A stretch of 64,000 nt of DNA from Clostridia bacterium. GTDB taxonomy: Bacteria > Bacillota > Clostridia > Oscillospirales > Acutalibacteraceae. This document shows positions 8,160 through 16,595 of this stretch, piece after piece (position 1 is the first letter of the stretch; every line of letters begins with the position of its first letter). The stretch covers positions 1 through 64,000 of the forward strand of contig JAFSFB010000022.1 of NCBI GenBank assembly GCA_017435385.1, given 5' to 3'. Under the pieces are notes generated by a model that saw nothing but the letters and a program-made list of their open reading frames with translations, did no database searches and was not told where the DNA came from. The translations under genes were made by a program, and so were the position numbers.

Positions 8160-9824
8160 ATGAAGGTTGTTATTTCCTGCCTCAATTCAAAATATGTTCA
8201 TGCTTCGCTTTCTCCGTGGTGTCTGCTTGCGGGCGTGCGTGAATTTTCGGAAAAGAAGCACGATGCCGTAGTTATGGAAAGCACGGTCAACGGCGACAGC
8301 AAAGCTTTTGCTGAAAAGATCATATCTGAAAAGCCCGATGTTGTTGCCTTTTCCTGCTATATCTGGAACATAACGAAAACTCTTGAGGTATGCCGCCTGA
8401 TAAAGCAGGGCATTGACTGCGTGACAGTGCTCGGCGGTCCCGAGGCGGCTTACCGCCCCAAGGATATTCTTGATAAATACGGCTTTGTTGATTATGTTCT
8501 TTCGGGTGAAGGGGAGTGGAGCTTCCCCGATCTCCTCGATAATATGCACGGCGAAAAGAGCCTCGTTGCAGGTCTTTCGTTCAGGGAAAACGGAGAGGTC
8601 GTCACGGTTCCCGAAAAGGTTTATAAGGAAACTCCGCCGTCACCGTTCTGCGATGAGTTTTTTGAGAATCTCAACGGCAGGATAGCTTATATCGAAACCG
8701 CAAGAGGCTGCCCTTACCGCTGCGCCTTCTGCCTTTCGGGAGGCTCATCTCCGCTCAGGTTTTTTGATCTGCAAAGAGTGAAAAACGATATTATAAGACT
8801 TTCGCAAAGCGGAACGCAGACTGTCAAATTCGTTGACAGGACCTTCAACGCCAATGCGGAAAGAGCCGATGATATCCTGCTTTTCATCAGGGATAATTAC
8901 GGCAGGGCGATACCCGACGGCGTATGCTTCCATTTTGAGATCGCAGGCGATATTCTGAAGGAAAGCACCCTTGAGATATTGGCGTCAATGCCGTGCGGTG
9001 CGGTTCAGCTTGAGATCGGAATGCAGTCCTTCAATGAGGAAACTCTCAGAAGGATCAACCGAAAAACCGATACGGAAAAGCTTGTTGAAAATATCCGCAG
9101 GCTCATCGGCTTCAACAACATGCATATTCATATCGATCTGATCGCAGGGCTGACGGGTGAGGGTCTTGAGAGCTTCGTAAGAGGCTTCAACGCTGCTTAT
9201 TCGCTGAAGGCTCATATGCTTCAGCTCGGCTTTCTCAAGCTTCTTCATGGGGCACAGATGCGTGAGAATGCAGAAAAATATCCGTGCAGCTTCAACAGCG
9301 AGCCGCCCTATGAGGTCATCTCAACTCCGTGGCTGTCGGGCGATGAACTGAACCTGCTCAGAAAATGCGAGGATGCCCTCGACAGACTTTATAACAGCGG
9401 CAGATTTCTGATGACGCTCGATTATCTGACAGACGAGGCGGGCATTCCTGCGTTTGAGGTTTTCAGCAGCTTCGGAAATTCCGTGAGCGGAAGCAGAATG
9501 CCTCTGCGTGACTATGCCGAAAGGCTTTACGGCTTCTTTGCCGATAAATGCAACAGAGAGATTTTGAGAGAAAAAATCGTTTGCGATATGCTCTGCTCCT
9601 CGTCGTCGGCGCAGATTCCCGATTCTCTGAAGCTCAGGGATGCGCTTCACGGAAAAGCCAAAAGGTATTTTGCGGATAATTCAGACGAAAGCGTAAAGAT
9701 TGCGGTCATCCGCTCAAAAAATCAGATATTTGCCGTGCACCGCAGCGAAGAAAAAAACCTTCATAACAGATATGAAGGCAGATTTTATGATGCTGATATT
9801 TTATTTAAAACCGAAGGACTGTAA
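8160..9824 (+). CDS. B12-binding radical SAM protein (DUF4080 type)
   Basis: A 554-residue cytoplasmic enzyme. Residues 1-130 fit a cobalamin-binding Rossmann domain (LNSKYVHASLSPW, then VVAFSCYIWN and TVLGGPEA). The radical SAM cluster motif is GCPYRCAFC near residue 182 (CxxxCxxC), which holds the 4Fe-4S cluster that cleaves S-adenosylmethionine. HIDLIAGLTGE near residue 325 is the usual later strand of the barrel. The C-terminal 180 residues match the DUF4080 extension. Such proteins are common in Clostridia; substrates are unknown, so methylation or another radical reaction cannot be chosen. ATG 8160 follows GAGGAAAAA. The gene is monocistronic. Confidence 0.85.
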   Translation: MKVVISCLNSKYVHASLSPWCLLAGVREFSEKKHDAVVMESTVNGDSKAFAEKIISEKPDVVAFSCYIWNITKTLEVCRLIKQGIDCVTVLGGPEAAYRPKDILDKYGFVDYVLSGEGEWSFPDLLDNMHGEKSLVAGLSFRENGEVVTVPEKVYKETPPSPFCDEFFENLNGRIAYIETARGCPYRCAFCLSGGSSPLRFFDLQRVKNDIIRLSQSGTQTVKFVDRTFNANAERADDILLFIRDNYGRAIPDGVCFHFEIAGDILKESTLEILASMPCGAVQLEIGMQSFNEETLRRINRKTDTEKLVENIRRLIGFNNMHIHIDLIAGLTGEGLESFVRGFNAAYSLKAHMLQLGFLKLLHGAQMRENAEKYPCSFNSEPPYEVISTPWLSGDELNLLRKCEDALDRLYNSGRFLMTLDYLTDEAGIPAFEVFSSFGNSVSGSRMPLRDYAERLYGFFADKCNREILREKIVCDMLCSSSSAQIPDSLKLRDALHGKAKRYFADNSDESVKIAVIRSKNQIFAVHRSEEKNLHNRYEGRFYDADILFKTEGL

Positions 9825-9849
9825 AACGCAAGCTTTTACAGTCCTTTTT
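9814..9849. terminator. Bidirectional terminator between convergent genes
   Basis: Perfect 13-base stem AAGGACTGTAAAA / TTTTACAGTCCTT, loop CGCAAGC. The left arm contains the stop codon of the radical SAM gene, and a T run follows on plus. The minus-strand GH106-like gene ends at 9853, so the hairpin serves both. Confidence 0.85.
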
Positions 9850-9852
9850 GAA

Positions 9853-12303
9853 TTATTCGGTGAACAGCGTAACGGGTCCGAAGCTTATGTCCGAAACAAG
9901 GTCTTTTGCATAATTCAGCTCCGCTTCAAAATACGGCGATAATTCTGCGATATTTTTTTTGCTGAAATAATCGGTGCGTATATAGGCGTTTGCCGAGGTG
10001 TTGGTCACGGTTATTTTCAGCCCGTTCGTTTCTGCGAGCAGACCGACGGGAATTTTCAGTCTGTACGGAGGCATCAGAGCCGCTCCGAGCGGCTGACCGT
10101 TGAGGGTGACCTCAGCGACAAAATGTACCTCACCGAGGTCGAGCTCTCCTTCTTTTCCGACCTTTTCATAAGGGAGAGTGAATTCTGTTTCAAAGTCACA
10201 GCTTCCCGAAAAGCCGCCGATAAGCTCAGAGCTGCCGCCGAGGATGACGGGTGCGGGCTTATCGGAATGCGTGGTGCATTCAAACCCGTTTTCATTTATG
10301 ACAAGCTCTGTTTTCCTGCGGAGCATGAAAAAGTCGGGAATAACGGTTCCGTTCACGAAATCTTTTCTGATCTGCGCAGTCAGAGCTTCATCGGTCAGCA
10401 ATATGACCGCCGTTTCTCCGATATCAAGAGAAAGCTTCAGAATGCCGTTTTCGGTTTTGAATGAGCGGAGCGTGCCGTCTGAAAGATCGGGCAGATAACC
10501 GTTTGGCGAGGGCAGATGAATGCGGTATTCTCCGCTGTCGCCGCTCTCACGGAAAAGAATGAACAGCTCGGCGTTTTCCGCTTTTCTGTGAATCGCCCTT
10601 AAACCCGTGCCCTCAGCACGGATAACGGGCGGAATATCCGAAGCGCAGTGCGAGATCATGCCGCCGCCTTTGACGAAACGGTCAAGGGCTTTTCTTGTTT
10701 TCTGAGGAATGAAAGCGTTTTTCGGAATGACTATCCGGCGGTATGCCGCCTTGCCGATGCGCAGGCAGCCGCTTTCTGCTGTGTCTGCGGACTGAATGAC
10801 ATCGTCGTCAACAATGTCGAAATCGGCCGCCGTTTCTTCAAGCTTTCTGCCGAGAGAATCGAATTCCTCCGAAACATTTCGGGCATTCAGACCGCTCTGA
10901 AAATCGCAGACGGGATAATAGAGCCCCGTTTCGCAGACCCGTTCTCCGAGAGATGATATATATGACAGCCGTTCAAGATAACGGTTAAAGTCTTTGAGAT
11001 ATCGGTAAAACGGCTGGCTTTCGGTGAAGATCGGCAGCTCCTGCGCAAGGAGCTCATCCTTACGGCCGAGTGGAAAGTTGAAAAGATTGAAGATGTTTAT
11101 TCCCCGAACCGCCTGATAGCCTGCCGTGAAGCGCATTATGTCGTAGGTTACCGCCGCTCCCGCAACTCCGAGAATCTCGGTCATGGCAGATTTTTTGCCG
11201 TTCTGTGCGGCGGCAGACGAAGCATATCTCGGAAAAAATCCGTTATATGCATTCATGTCATCCCTGACCGATGCTCTGCTTTCGGGATAGAGCTGACGCC
11301 ATATTACATCGATTCCGGGAATATCGAAGCATCTGAGAGCACGCATGAGATTGAAGCTTCCGCCGCCGTTGACACAGCCGAGAGGATCGTGGTCCTTATC
11401 CATATGCCCCGTAAAAGCCATGCCGTGGCGGTTTGCCCATTCCTTGCAGGGGAGAAGAAAGCTCTCGCAGAACATGCGGCTGCATAAATCGCACCAGCGG
11501 TGCAGAATGTGAGCGTTATCTTCCGTTGGATTCGATCTTCGGGAGATGAGCGGCAGATACGGCAAGACCGATTCGCCGTAAATTGCTTCATATTTATCCG
11601 CAAGCACTTTATTGAATGGTGCATACGGTGCTTTCGGCTCGTCGGTGAATACTGCGGTAACGGTCGGGCCGAGTCCGCTTTTCATAGCCGAAGCGTATTT
11701 TTCGTGAGTTATTTCAATAAAATAATCCGTTGCATCTTTGTTGAGAAGGTCGGGATAATCCGCATCGCCGCAGATTTCTTTTACCGAATAATACTCTGTT
11801 ACGGCGGTATCTGCGGCAAATATGTGATCCTCGGGAATCATCGTGCCGTCCCCGATAAACGCCGCAAGAACATCGGGGCTTGTCTTTTTATAAGCCTCTC
11901 CTGCAGAAAAAGAGCGTTCGCAGGTTCTTACCGTCTGCCGTGCAAATTCGGGATGGTCCCTGAGGACTCTTCCGCATGCGCCGCCCGAGGGCCATCCGCC
12001 CTCGTCATATATCCAGCACCTCATGCCGAGCTTTTCCGCTTTTTCAACGGCATATGCGCAAAGCTCAAAGAACTCGGGGGAGAGATAGTCGGGCGAGAGT
12101 CTTGTCGGCATGCTGTCGGGACGGAAATTCTTCGGCTCGGGAAGAACATAAAATGCCCGTATTCCGAGCCTGTTCATCTCAGCGAGCTGAGCGTCAATTA
12201 TATCGCAGGTGCAGATATCGTTCCATACCCAGACATATACGGGAGCAAAAGCAACATCGGGAGAAGCGAAGCTGTTTATATTGAATTTACTGTTGTTTTC
12301 CAT
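9853..12303 (-). CDS. GH106-like glycoside hydrolase, probable alpha-L-rhamnosidase
   Basis: An 816-residue protein. The ATG at 12303 follows AAGGACGG; the longer frame starting at 12330 would overlap the upstream gene and lacks a ribosome binding site. The N-terminal barrel carries VWVWND near the start, WIYDEGGWPSGGACG near residue 100 and FTDEPKAPY near 235, a pattern I associate with PF17132 / GH106 enzymes. The C-terminal 120 residues look like a jelly-roll (LDLGEVHFVAEVTLNGQPLG). There is no signal peptide, so it should act on imported glycosides. It is co-transcribed with the MFS transporter gene, which ends 20 bases upstream of the start. The exact family and linkage specificity are inferred and could be another rhamnosidase-like clade. 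Confidence 0.7.
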   Translation of the reverse strand: MENNSKFNINSFASPDVAFAPVYVWVWNDICTCDIIDAQLAEMNRLGIRAFYVLPEPKNFRPDSMPTRLSPDYLSPEFFELCAYAVEKAEKLGMRCWIYDEGGWPSGGACGRVLRDHPEFARQTVRTCERSFSAGEAYKKTSPDVLAAFIGDGTMIPEDHIFAADTAVTEYYSVKEICGDADYPDLLNKDATDYFIEITHEKYASAMKSGLGPTVTAVFTDEPKAPYAPFNKVLADKYEAIYGESVLPYLPLISRRSNPTEDNAHILHRWCDLCSRMFCESFLLPCKEWANRHGMAFTGHMDKDHDPLGCVNGGGSFNLMRALRCFDIPGIDVIWRQLYPESRASVRDDMNAYNGFFPRYASSAAAQNGKKSAMTEILGVAGAAVTYDIMRFTAGYQAVRGINIFNLFNFPLGRKDELLAQELPIFTESQPFYRYLKDFNRYLERLSYISSLGERVCETGLYYPVCDFQSGLNARNVSEEFDSLGRKLEETAADFDIVDDDVIQSADTAESGCLRIGKAAYRRIVIPKNAFIPQKTRKALDRFVKGGGMISHCASDIPPVIRAEGTGLRAIHRKAENAELFILFRESGDSGEYRIHLPSPNGYLPDLSDGTLRSFKTENGILKLSLDIGETAVILLTDEALTAQIRKDFVNGTVIPDFFMLRRKTELVINENGFECTTHSDKPAPVILGGSSELIGGFSGSCDFETEFTLPYEKVGKEGELDLGEVHFVAEVTLNGQPLGAALMPPYRLKIPVGLLAETNGLKITVTNTSANAYIRTDYFSKKNIAELSPYFEAELNYAKDLVSDISFGPVTLFTE

Positions 12304-12322
12304 TGTTGAACCGTCCTTGACC

Positions 12323-13501
12323 TCAGACATCGGTATTGTAATTGTTCTGCTTTTTAAGCCGATTCACAAAGCATTTCAGAGCAATAATCATTATCAAATA
12401 GAGAACGGCAAGCAGAACGGGATATACTCCGATGCCGAACAGTCTGCTGATAATGCTGACAGCAGGAGGCGCAAGCATAACGCCGATGTAAGCGAATGCA
12501 ATCTGCGAGCCCATGACCGACTGCGAAGCCTCTTTTCCGAAGTTATGAGGTGTCAGGTGTATCATGTTCGGGTAGATTGAGCCGTTGCCCAGACCGACAA
12601 GGAACAGACCGACAACCGTCACCGCACCGTGCAGGGGAAGAAGCATGATAATAACGGCGGGAGCAAGAATCGCAACACCGATGCCGATGCGCTTCCATGT
12701 ATTGATTTTTTTGGAAAGAAGACCTGAAACAAAACGGCCGACAGACATTCCCGCATAGTAAACGGTCAGAGCCAGCGCACCGTGCTGCGTGCTGAATCCC
12801 TTTTCGGCGACAAGATATGTGCTGCCCCAGACTCCGCAGGCGTATTCGATTGCGTTTGTCGCAAGCATGATGATCCATACCTGACGGATCTCGGGCATTT
12901 TTGCCATCTGCAAAAGCGAGAGATTGACTCCGCTCTCTTCTTCCGGCTGATCCGTCGCAGAGGTCTTTTTCCAAAGGGGAACGGATATTATCAGAAGCAG
13001 AGCAATAGCCGACTGAACATAAAATGCATAGCGGTAACCGCCTCTCCAGCCTGCGCTGTTCAGCGCCAGCGACATGATGTAAGGGCTGAGAGTGACTCCG
13101 ATGCCGTAAAAGCAGTGCAGAAAATTCATGTGGCTCGCCTTGAAATGAAGAGCGACATAATTGTTGAGCCCCGAATCGATTGCGCCTGCTCCGAGTCCGA
13201 GAACGACCGCAAGGGGGATCATTACCCAAAAAGAGGGGGCGAACGAAAATCCGAGAAGCGCCGCCGCAGTCATGACCGTGCTGAATGCCGTGACCTTCGC
13301 CGTTCCGAGCCTGTTGAGAATTCCTGCGCTGAACATGCTCGATAAAACGGTGCAGCCCGAAATGATGAGAGTGAGCACGCTGACCGCCTCAACGGGAATG
13401 CTCATTTCGGTATGTATCGCAGGCCAGGCGGAGCCGATGAGCGAATCGGGAACTCCCAGACCGATAAATGCAATATATATGACGATCAGTAAAAAAGCCA
13501 T
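12323..13501 (-). CDS. MFS transporter, probably sugar or glycoside uptake
   Basis: A 392-residue integral membrane protein with about 12 hydrophobic segments. It resembles sugar-type MFS permeases: GLGVPDSLIGSAWPAI in helix 1, GLGAGAIDSGLNNYVALHF near residue 105 and the inter-domain loop with KKINTWKRIG. The ATG at 13501 follows GGAGGATTTT on the minus strand. It is the first gene of a two-gene unit with the GH106-like hydrolase, which supports import of a rhamnose-containing glycoside or of its product. Direction and substrate are inferred from context only. Confidence 0.8.
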   Translation of the reverse strand: MAFLLIVIYIAFIGLGVPDSLIGSAWPAIHTEMSIPVEAVSVLTLIISGCTVLSSMFSAGILNRLGTAKVTAFSTVMTAAALLGFSFAPSFWVMIPLAVVLGLGAGAIDSGLNNYVALHFKASHMNFLHCFYGIGVTLSPYIMSLALNSAGWRGGYRYAFYVQSAIALLLIISVPLWKKTSATDQPEEESGVNLSLLQMAKMPEIRQVWIIMLATNAIEYACGVWGSTYLVAEKGFSTQHGALALTVYYAGMSVGRFVSGLLSKKINTWKRIGIGVAILAPAVIIMLLPLHGAVTVVGLFLVGLGNGSIYPNMIHLTPHNFGKEASQSVMGSQIAFAYIGVMLAPPAVSIISRLFGIGVYPVLLAVLYLIMIIALKCFVNRLKKQNNYNTDV

Positions 13502-13540
13502 AAAATCCTCCGTATAATCCCAATCCGTTTTTACCGCTCC

Positions 13541-13579
13541 ATTATAAACTTTCCGTTTCGGTTTTGCAACACCTGAATT
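13541..13579 (-). promoter_or_regulatory. Promoter of the MFS/GH106-like operon with upstream element
   Basis: On the minus strand TTGCAA (13569-13564), 17-base spacer, TATAAT (13546-13541). The -35 box is the end of a 16-base string AATTCAGGTGTTGCAA that recurs at the HAD phosphatase promoter (18282-18267). Confidence 0.75.
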
Positions 13580-13603
13580 GACGGATGAATAATTATTTTG
13601 CCT

Positions 13604-14437
13604 TCAGCCGATATTGCTTCTGTTATAAGCAAACTCAGCCGTGACGGCGGCATTATAGGAGGCAGGCTCGTTATAGAGCATGGCTGTCAGATAGGATTTC
13701 ATGTTTCTTATTTTCACGCAGTTATGCTCTATCTGCCACATAACGCTGACGATATGCTCGGAATCGAGCTTGCAGAAGCGGGAAACTGCAAGCCCTCGGG
13801 GTATCTCATCCCTGCCTATCCTGACTGTCGGGCTTGTGCCGTTGAGGATATCGGAAATCGTCATCACGATTTCATCGAGCAGACCTTTGTTTTCGTCACA
13901 GACAAGAAATTCATATTCGATCTGCTTTCTTATCTCATCCTCGGTCCTTGCGAAGCCGATAATTGATGAGTTATTATTGATATTTTTATTCTTGATATTA
14001 TTATTCTTGGTAGCTGCTGATTTCGGAACTTTGCAAGGTTCGGTTTTCAGATTTTGCAAAGTTTGATTTTCGGACTTTGGCGTGTTTTGTTTTAAGCCGT
14101 TTAAAAAGAGCGGAGTGATGTATATTTTTGACGGCATGCATCCGTTTGTTCTTTTTCGGGTTATCATTCCGCATCCCTCAAGCTCTCTGAAAAGACGGAG
14201 AGCTCTTGCTTTTCCGCACCCGAATTTTTTGCAGACTTCTTCAACAGTATAAATAACATAAACACTCCCGCTCTCATCGGTGAATCTGTCGGCGTTGATT
14301 TCCGAAAGCTCCGAGCGGTCAAGTATCAGCGCAAGCAGGGTTTTTGCTTCGATTGAAATGCTCGAAAATGCAGGGCTGTCGATGAGCGGTCTCGGAAATC
14401 TGATGAATGCATAATCGGTGTCTTTTTTCTCGTACAT
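13604..14437 (-). CDS. RepA_N-family replication initiator homologue (DUF6017 C-terminus)
   Basis: A 277-residue protein. The start is the ATG at 14437, preceded by AGAAAGGAAAAAC; 18 codons of upstream open frame are ignored. Residues 5-110 match the RepA_N initiator domain: FIRFPRPLIDSPAFSSIS, LLALILDRSELS, then a winged-helix part with YTVEEVCKKFGCGKARALR. A low-complexity Asn/Lys linker follows (about 145-155). The C-terminal 90 residues resemble DUF6017 (ILNG, then KLDSEHIVSVMWQIEHNCVKIRNMKSYL). RepA_N proteins normally start replication of plasmids and integrative elements. Here no partitioning, relaxase or integrase gene is near, so it is an orphan, possibly a remnant of an integrated element. 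Confidence 0.8.
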   Translation of the reverse strand: MYEKKDTDYAFIRFPRPLIDSPAFSSISIEAKTLLALILDRSELSEINADRFTDESGSVYVIYTVEEVCKKFGCGKARALRLFRELEGCGMITRKRTNGCMPSKIYITPLFLNGLKQNTPKSENQTLQNLKTEPCKVPKSAATKNNNIKNKNINNNSSIIGFARTEDEIRKQIEYEFLVCDENKGLLDEIVMTISDILNGTSPTVRIGRDEIPRGLAVSRFCKLDSEHIVSVMWQIEHNCVKIRNMKSYLTAMLYNEPASYNAAVTAEFAYNRSNIG

Positions 14438-14563
14438 GTTTTTCCTTTCTTTTATGAATTGATAGGAGCTGATCCTGAAAAGCCCCTCCAACCATAGCTG
14501 AAAAAGCTGTTTTTGTTAATACGATCGTGTTAAGTGTTTTTTGCAAAATTTGCGGATTAAGGT

Positions 14564-14592
14564 TTGATTTATGGTGAAATATATGATAAAAT
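14564..14592 (+). promoter_or_regulatory. Promoter of the DUF4838 gene
   Basis: TTGATT (14564-14569), 17-base spacer, TAAAAT (14587-14592), 51 bases before ATG 14644. Confidence 0.65.
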
Positions 14593-14643
14593 TAAAATTA
14601 AGGAAAAATTGTCAGCCATGATTTTTTAAAAGGTGGGATAAGA

Positions 14644-16542
14644 ATGAAAAAAATCTTTTGTGAGGTGCTTGCTCTTATTATGCTGGTTCTTTCGTTTCCC
14701 GTTTCGTCGTTTGCAGACGGCGGAAATATCAGAATTGCCGATGCGGTCATCGTCATTTCGGAATCCGCAGGCAAAACCGATAAATATGCCGCTGAGAGGC
14801 TCAAGCATTATCTTGACAGAATTATCGGAAAGAGTATTGAGATCTCAACACTTGCCGACGGTGAAAACGAGATCCTTGTCGGTGCGGCGGCAGAAGAGAA
14901 TTACGCTGTTCCCGACCTTCCTGACGGCGGATATGTCATAGCCTCCGATAAAAACCGCATCATCATCGGCGGAGCAGGCAGCAAGGGTACGATCAACGGC
15001 GTTTATGCCTTCCTTGAAAAATACTGCGGCTGTCATTGGTATGAGGATGAAGTCGTCGTTGTTCCCGAAAACGGGGAGCTGAGCGTTCCTTCGGATATAT
15101 CCGTGGAATATAAGCCGTTTTTTGAATATACCGAAACGGATACAAAGAGCTCCCGTGATCCCGAGTTTTCGCTTGCCAACGGTCTTGTCGGCGGAGTTTA
15201 CAGAAGCTTTACCGAGGAGCAGGGCTCGGCAGTCTGCTATCTCGGCACCTTCTGCCATACGCTCACAACCTATTTCTGTAAGTCTGAAACCTATTTTGCG
15301 GAGCATCCCGAATATTTTGCTCTGCGAAACGGAGAAAGAACCCCGAATCAGCTTTGCCTGACGAACGAAAAGGTTATTGAGATCGTGACTCAGGAGGTTC
15401 TTGATCTGCTTTCCGTTCAGCATGATCCCGATGCCGATATGCAGATCGTTTCGCTGACTCAGCATGATAATCAGGATTACTGCACCTGCGATAACTGCAA
15501 AGCAATCGATGAGGCAAACGGCTCGCAGTCGGGCACGATGATAACCTTTGTCAACGAGGTCGCACGCAGAGTCAAGCAGAACGGGGGATATGAAAATGTT
15601 GTTTTCGACACCTTCGCTTATCAGTATACGAGAAAAGCACCGAAACAGGTGAAGCCCCGTGAGGATGTTGTTGTCAGACTTTGCTCGATCGAATGCTGCT
15701 TCGGTCATACTCTTGACGATGAGAACTGCTCTCTCAATGCCGATTTCATGAATGATCTGAGAGAATGGGGCAAGATCTGCAACAGAATCTATATCTGGGA
15801 TTATGTCAACAATTACAGAGAAACCGCCTGCATCTTCCCGAATTTCGGAGTCATGCAGAGAAATGTTCAGATATTCTGCGAAAACAATGTCAGGGGCGTT
15901 TATGAAGAAGGCAACTATTATATTTCCGAGTGCGATGCCGAATTCGGCGAAATGAGAACCTATCTTCTCTCAAAGCTCATGCAGGATCCGTATCTCGATT
16001 ACAGCGCCGAAATGAACGGCTATCTGAATGCTGTTTACGGAGAAGGCGGAAAATATATCAGAGAGTTTATCGATATCATGACCGCCCATGCCGTCACGGA
16101 TAAGAAGCATCTTTCGATCTATCAGCACTCGGAGAAAACGCTTTATGGCATGACGAAGGCTGATGTTGAACGCTGCAACGAGCTCTGGGAAAAGGCTAAG
16201 GAGGCGGCTCAGACCGAGGAACAGCTCAGTCAGCTCTGCCGCTCGGAGCTTTCGTGGAGATACTGGAAATGTGCCAACCTCAAGGGCGAGTTTTCGGCGC
16301 TGAATTTCCCTTATGTGAGCATGAGTGCCCGTGAATCGCTTCATCATGACATGGCTGAAATGGGAATTCTGAAGATAGGCGAGGGCTCTCGCAGGGAGTT
16401 TTCCGACTGTGAGCTGCTCTATCTTTACAGAGCTCCGTTCAAATGGACAACGCTCTATGAAGAATGGTTCTGGGATATTCTGAATCCTCTTGCCGTCGGA
16501 CTCTACAATTTCTTCGGTTTTATCTATAATCTTTTCAACTGA
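14644..16542 (+). CDS. Secreted DUF4838 protein with GH20b-like N-terminal domain
   Basis: A 632-residue exported protein; ATG 14644 follows AAGGTGGGATAAG. Signal peptide about 1-21 ends at SFA. Residues about 30-120 resemble the small alpha/beta domain that precedes catalytic domains in hexosaminidases and glucuronidases: KYAAERLKHYLDRIIG, then DGGYVIASDKNRIIIGG and GVYAFLEKYCGCHWY. The rest is DUF4838, with LTQHDNQDYCTCDNC near residue 280. The last 20 residues are hydrophobic and aromatic (YNFFGFIYNLFN), like the tails of other exported proteins here. A role in carbohydrate hydrolysis is inferred from the family; I cannot assign catalytic residues. It converges on a GH16 gene. Confidence 0.75.
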   Translation: MKKIFCEVLALIMLVLSFPVSSFADGGNIRIADAVIVISESAGKTDKYAAERLKHYLDRIIGKSIEISTLADGENEILVGAAAEENYAVPDLPDGGYVIASDKNRIIIGGAGSKGTINGVYAFLEKYCGCHWYEDEVVVVPENGELSVPSDISVEYKPFFEYTETDTKSSRDPEFSLANGLVGGVYRSFTEEQGSAVCYLGTFCHTLTTYFCKSETYFAEHPEYFALRNGERTPNQLCLTNEKVIEIVTQEVLDLLSVQHDPDADMQIVSLTQHDNQDYCTCDNCKAIDEANGSQSGTMITFVNEVARRVKQNGGYENVVFDTFAYQYTRKAPKQVKPREDVVVRLCSIECCFGHTLDDENCSLNADFMNDLREWGKICNRIYIWDYVNNYRETACIFPNFGVMQRNVQIFCENNVRGVYEEGNYYISECDAEFGEMRTYLLSKLMQDPYLDYSAEMNGYLNAVYGEGGKYIREFIDIMTAHAVTDKKHLSIYQHSEKTLYGMTKADVERCNELWEKAKEAAQTEEQLSQLCRSELSWRYWKCANLKGEFSALNFPYVSMSARESLHHDMAEMGILKIGEGSRREFSDCELLYLYRAPFKWTTLYEEWFWDILNPLAVGLYNFFGFIYNLFN

Positions 16543-16549
16543 TAAAGAA

Positions 16550-16577
16550 AACCCGTAGTCCTCACGGATTACGGGTT
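16550..16577. terminator. Bidirectional terminator between DUF4838 and GH16 genes
   Basis: AACCCGTAGTCC / GGATTACGGGTT, 12 paired positions including one G-T, with loop TCAC. On the minus strand it is followed by TTTTCTTTAT, so it mainly serves the GH16 gene. Confidence 0.8.
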
Positions 16578-16595
16578 CAGCTTTTGTATTATCGT

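Noticed and set aside
11500..12309. Long open frame on plus (about 269 codons) opposite the GH106-like gene
   Set aside because: It is antisense to a clear glycosidase, has no ribosome binding site, and its translation is rich in Cys, Arg and Ile without any domain.
12543..13345. Long frames on both strands inside the MFS transporter gene
   Set aside because: Out-of-frame readings of a membrane protein gene; compositions rich in Arg, Cys and Ser and no start signals.
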